A stretch of DNA of 8,477 bases from Spirochaetota bacterium (GTDB lineage Bacteria > Spirochaetota > JAGLSM01): the NCBI GenBank assembly GCA_023135745.1, contig JAGLSM010000063.1:1-8477 (forward strand). Direction: 5' to 3'. The position numbers and the translations under genes are program-made. Positions within the stretch are counted from its first letter, which is position 1, and every line of letters starts with the position of its first letter. The notes under the pieces are model-generated. The model was not told the origin of the DNA. It did no database searches and was given only the letters and a program-made list of their open reading frames with translations. Positions 5,584 to 8,477 of the stretch are shown here, piece by piece.

Positions 5584-8477
5584 CTATATTCCACCCTTAA
5601 GAATTTTAACATAATTTTTCAATGCTGATTTAAATCCTGAATAGATAAATAAGCCGCCGTTTCCGCATATAACAAGTTTGTTTTTATAGACTGCCGATGA
5701 AGATATAGACAGCGGCCAATTAAAATAACTCTGCAGTGTTAGAACTGATTCAGGATCATTACCTGCTATAAATAATTTATTGCCTTGTGAAAACATTATC
5801 ATATTCGGAGCTGTACTTTTAAAATAATTAATAGCATTGGAAGGAAGTCTCGACCATGATCTTTCCTTGAAGATAGACCCGCTTTTTAACGACACAAGAA
5901 TAAATCCGCCCTTTTTCGTACCAAGCCATAGCTGATCTTTATTTAAGAATAATGCAGTTATAGTATTATCCGGAAATCCATCAAGTCTATCAAATCTCTT
6001 TATTATTCGGAGTTTTTTTTCAATATCCATAATATAAAGACCGCCGCCGACAGTGCCAATATAGGCACGTTCTGTATCTAAGGCTGCCGCGGATATTTTA
6101 TACTTCATTTTCTTTTGAAGGATTTTATAACCTTTTTTAAACAGAATGAGCTGATTATTTTTTATAGATACAATCATAACATCTTTTTTTACTGCAACAG
6201 CTTCGATTTCTCTGTTGAATATCTTGACAAGTACAGGAATGGATTTTTTTGATATTTTATAAAGCCGGTTTCCTGAAAAAAAGTATATGATTTCTCCTGA
6301 TTTATATAACCTTGACGGCGCTGTAAAATTATGTATCCTTGTAAAACTTTTACCGTTGTATCTCCATAGAAACCGGTTATCAGCAGCATAAAGATAGTTG
6401 TTGTCTGAAGCAACCCATCGCACAATTGATCCCGGAGAAATTAAATTTAGTTTTTTAAAATCGTATTTTCCCCATGGTCCTGCCTGACTTAATAACCCGT
6501 TTTTAGTCGCGGCAAAAACCCAGTTTTTTAAACGGCCGTAAGAATATAAAAAGAGTCTTCTTGAAACAAGGTTTGATTTAAAATCAGGGACCAGGGACTT
6601 GAAATCCCTTTTTACAAATTCCTCCATGTATCCGATCGATGCTTTGCTTAACAGATCTCTGTTAATATATATGAACAAAGCTCTTATATTCTGTCTTATG
6701 AGACGGCCTTTTTCAGTTAATAGAAGCAGCTCCTTTTTATAGACAGTCATGTCAGTAAATGTAATATGAGGCATATCGCATTTAACAACCTGTTTTCCCG
6801 GAACAAAATAAGTAAAAAGACCGTTATCAGTACATAGCCCAATAAGCTTGTTATCGTAAGGATGAACAGCGTTTACAAGCGGGACTTTCCTGTATTTTCT
6901 TGTAAAAACCGGAATATCAACCTTGTAGTATCTAAGCCCATACTTTTTAGTTTTAATAATAAGTTGTCCATACCCCCCGAAATAAAGAGCATTTTTATAT
7001 TTGGATGAACACCTTAAGCCAATCAGAGGAAATCCGTTTACCGAAGGATAAATTTTAAATTTATGAGTCTTGGTATCATATCTTATAATTGCATTGTATG
7101 TGGTCAGCCAGACAAAATCTTTATCTTGTAATATTGTAGTTATTGAAGACTTTATATAACCGGGGATTCTTAGTTTCCCCCATTTCTTGTTTTTACGTAT
7201 AAACAATCCTCTTCGCGATCCTGCCCATAGATTCCCATTGATCCTTTTTACAATATAAATGAATGAAAACCCCGGAGTTCTTATCCTTTTAAAACGATTA
7301 TACAAAGTTGAATATCTGTATAAACCCGAGCCCATAGTCCCGATAATGAGATCATTTTTATCGGGTACAATGCTTGTAAAATTATCAGTAGATACCGGAT
7401 TCTTCATGCCGGACAGCATTAAATCTGAAAGCAATCCTATTGAAACTGCCTGGAGATAACTTTTATACCAGAACGACGGTAAATCAGTGTTATTGGATAC
7501 AGCCTTATTCATAGCCTTAATTTCAATATTAAGCTTTTTAAATTTGGAAAACATAAATAAGGATTTTATATATTCAGTGTGATACGGAATTATATTACGG
7601 AAGATATAGGTACGCTTTGATAGACTCATTAAATGATCATTAATTTTACCTGCCAATAATTGTGACCTTGCAAGTTCCCGATAATTACCGTAACCGGTCC
7701 CCGTTAAAAGACTCTTTTTAATTATTTTTATAGAGCCTTTAAAATCGCCTCTTTTTCTGCGAATTTTACCTAAAGCAAGACAGGATTTTTGTTCAAAAGA
7801 ATTCATATCAAGAGACTTTTTAAAGTATTTTTCAGCTGCAGCAAGGTCTCCTTTTTTTTCCAGTTTTAAGCCTTCTCTCAAATACGTATCAGACAGCAAA
7901 AATCTGAACGCAAAATGTCCGATAATAATTATGACAGGAATCAATGGCAGGATCAGTCTCTTTTTAATTGAGACGCTGAGAGTCTTTTCGATCTGCCAAT
8001 AAGAAACTCTCCGGATATAGATAATCCCCGAAAATAAAAAAAATAAAAAAAGATTGGGAGCTACCCGCAGAGGGAAATTAAGCATTGATGAACCCAGAAT
8101 GATAATTGTTCCCGTAAAAATACCTATTGAAAGGTTGTCGCTTCTTATATTTTTTAATCCTGATTTAATTAATTCGTATAAAAATAGAAGCAGAAATACA
8201 ACACCTATACCAAGTTCAGCGGTAAATCCAAGTATATCATTATGAGCCCTTTTGACAATGGACGCGTTACGTATAAAACCCGTATTTCCCGCTTTAAAAT
8301 AATTATACTGACTATCCGCGTACTCTCTGGCAAAGCCGCCGAGACCTGTTCCAAAGGGTAAATTTCTTACTGCTGTATCGATAGTATTTTTCCAGATAAA
8401 GATCCGGCCTGTTATTGAATTGCTTCCAGAGATATGCTTGATAATTGATTTATTGGATTGAAGTACAGGAATAAAAA
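5584..8477 (-). CDS. O-antigen ligase (Wzy_C)-TPR-beta-propeller fusion, 5' end beyond the window
   Basis: The frame is open from the right edge to the TAG at 5586-5584, giving 963 visible residues. The ATG at 8085 is internal (visible residue 131): it falls between two membrane segments. Residues 1-130 carry Wzy_C landmarks: R24-I-F-I-W, N38-L-P-F-G-T-G-L-G-G, and R76-A-H78-N-D followed by 'GFTAELG', His78 matching the conserved periplasmic-loop His of WaaL-type ligases. Hydrophobic segments follow at about 90-104, 115-130, 139-155 and 173-194, then TPR-like repeats (196-277) and a linker. Residues 366-960 form a beta-propeller region with Reg_prop-like strands such as DLIIGTMGSGLYRY and DQLWLGTKKGGF, about 14 in all. 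The family transfers or polymerises undecaprenyl-linked glycan in the periplasm. The extra helix before the TPRs would put the TPRs and propeller in the periplasm (inference). TPR-bearing ligases are common; a large propeller fusion is unusual. It heads the visible operon, 2 nt upstream of mtgA. Confidence 0.9.
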   Translation of the reverse strand, partial: FIPVLQSNKSIIKHISGSNSITGRIFIWKNTIDTAVRNLPFGTGLGGFAREYADSQYNYFKAGNTGFIRNASIVKRAHNDILGFTAELGIGVVFLLLFLYELIKSGLKNIRSDNLSIGIFTGTIIILGSSMLNFPLRVAPNLFLFFLFSGIIYIRRVSYWQIEKTLSVSIKKRLILPLIPVIIIIGHFAFRFLLSDTYLREGLKLEKKGDLAAAEKYFKKSLDMNSFEQKSCLALGKIRRKRGDFKGSIKIIKKSLLTGTGYGNYRELARSQLLAGKINDHLMSLSKRTYIFRNIIPYHTEYIKSLFMFSKFKKLNIEIKAMNKAVSNNTDLPSFWYKSYLQAVSIGLLSDLMLSGMKNPVSTDNFTSIVPDKNDLIIGTMGSGLYRYSTLYNRFKRIRTPGFSFIYIVKRINGNLWAGSRRGLFIRKNKKWGKLRIPGYIKSSITTILQDKDFVWLTTYNAIIRYDTKTHKFKIYPSVNGFPLIGLRCSSKYKNALYFGGYGQLIIKTKKYGLRYYKVDIPVFTRKYRKVPLVNAVHPYDNKLIGLCTDNGLFTYFVPGKQVVKCDMPHITFTDMTVYKKELLLLTEKGRLIRQNIRALFIYINRDLLSKASIGYMEEFVKRDFKSLVPDFKSNLVSRRLFLYSYGRLKNWVFAATKNGLLSQAGPWGKYDFKKLNLISPGSIVRWVASDNNYLYAADNRFLWRYNGKSFTRIHNFTAPSRLYKSGEIIYFFSGNRLYKISKKSIPVLVKIFNREIEAVAVKKDVMIVSIKNNQLILFKKGYKILQKKMKYKISAAALDTERAYIGTVGGGLYIMDIEKKLRIIKRFDRLDGFPDNTITALFLNKDQLWLGTKKGGFILVSLKSGSIFKERSWSRLPSNAINYFKSTAPNMIMFSQGNKLFIAGNDPESVLTLQSYFNWPLSISSSAVYKNKLVICGNGGLFIYSGFKSALKNYVKILKGGI
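5591..5598 (-). promoter_or_regulatory. Ribosome-binding site of mtgA inside the fusion gene
   Basis: AAGGGTGG on the minus strand lies in the last codons of the propeller gene, nine bases before the mtgA ATG at 5581-5579. It supports that start and translational coupling across the 2-nt gap. Confidence 0.65.

Noticed and set aside
7259..7459. Short plus-strand open frames inside the fusion, mtgA and lipoprotein genes (for example 7259-7459, 4419-4646, 3470-3682)
   Set aside because: Each is antisense to a well-supported gene and shows no protein-family motif or ribosome-binding site of its own.
5584..8085. Sensor kinase or two-component regulator because of the Reg_prop-like propeller
   Set aside because: The protein ends directly after the propeller, with no Y_Y_Y, histidine kinase, receiver or DNA-binding domain; the N-terminal side is an O-antigen-ligase membrane domain.

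Overview
The window looks like chromosomal DNA of an AT-rich diderm bacterium. It holds three predicted lipoproteins, a LipidA-core/O-antigen-ligase-type membrane protein, a monofunctional peptidoglycan glycosyltransferase and RlmH. The mix of InlB/Listeria-Bacteroides repeats, small lipoproteins and a TPR-bearing O-antigen-ligase protein would fit a spirochaete or another anaerobic diderm lineage. That taxonomic placement is inference only; no marker in the window settles it.

Layout. Positions 1-591 (minus) are the 5' part of a lipoprotein gene that runs off the left edge. A 184-bp divergent intergenic region (592-775) carries two good sigma70-type promoters, one for each flanking gene. Positions 776-2314 (plus) encode a 512-residue lipoprotein that looks like a multi-module beta-rich, possibly glycan-binding, surface protein. 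It converges on a minus-strand lipoprotein gene (2450-3748) made of three InlB/Flg_new repeats followed by four Asp-box-like repeats, and that gene ends at a clear intrinsic terminator. The 148-bp gap at 3749-3896 holds an unusual GATC array with about 10-bp period.

The right half (3897 to the right edge, all minus) is one tightly packed operon. In transcription order it contains: (i) a large membrane protein whose start lies beyond the window, (ii) a GT51 glycosyltransferase of the MtgA type, and (iii) rlmH. Gene spacing is 2 nt and then a 10-nt overlap, so translation is probably coupled.

The most notable feature is the first gene of that operon. The ATG at 8085 looks like the start of an 833-residue propeller protein, but the frame is open upstream to the window edge. 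The added 130 residues carry the hallmark O-antigen ligase (Wzy_C) motifs. The product is therefore a fusion: O-antigen ligase membrane domain, extra membrane helix, TPRs, and about 595 residues of beta-propeller in which 14 blade-like strands can be counted by eye. This suggests a periplasmic double seven-bladed propeller attached to a glycan ligase/polymerase, cotranscribed with a peptidoglycan polymerase. The envelope-polysaccharide theme is inference from domain content; rlmH appears to be a housekeeping passenger.
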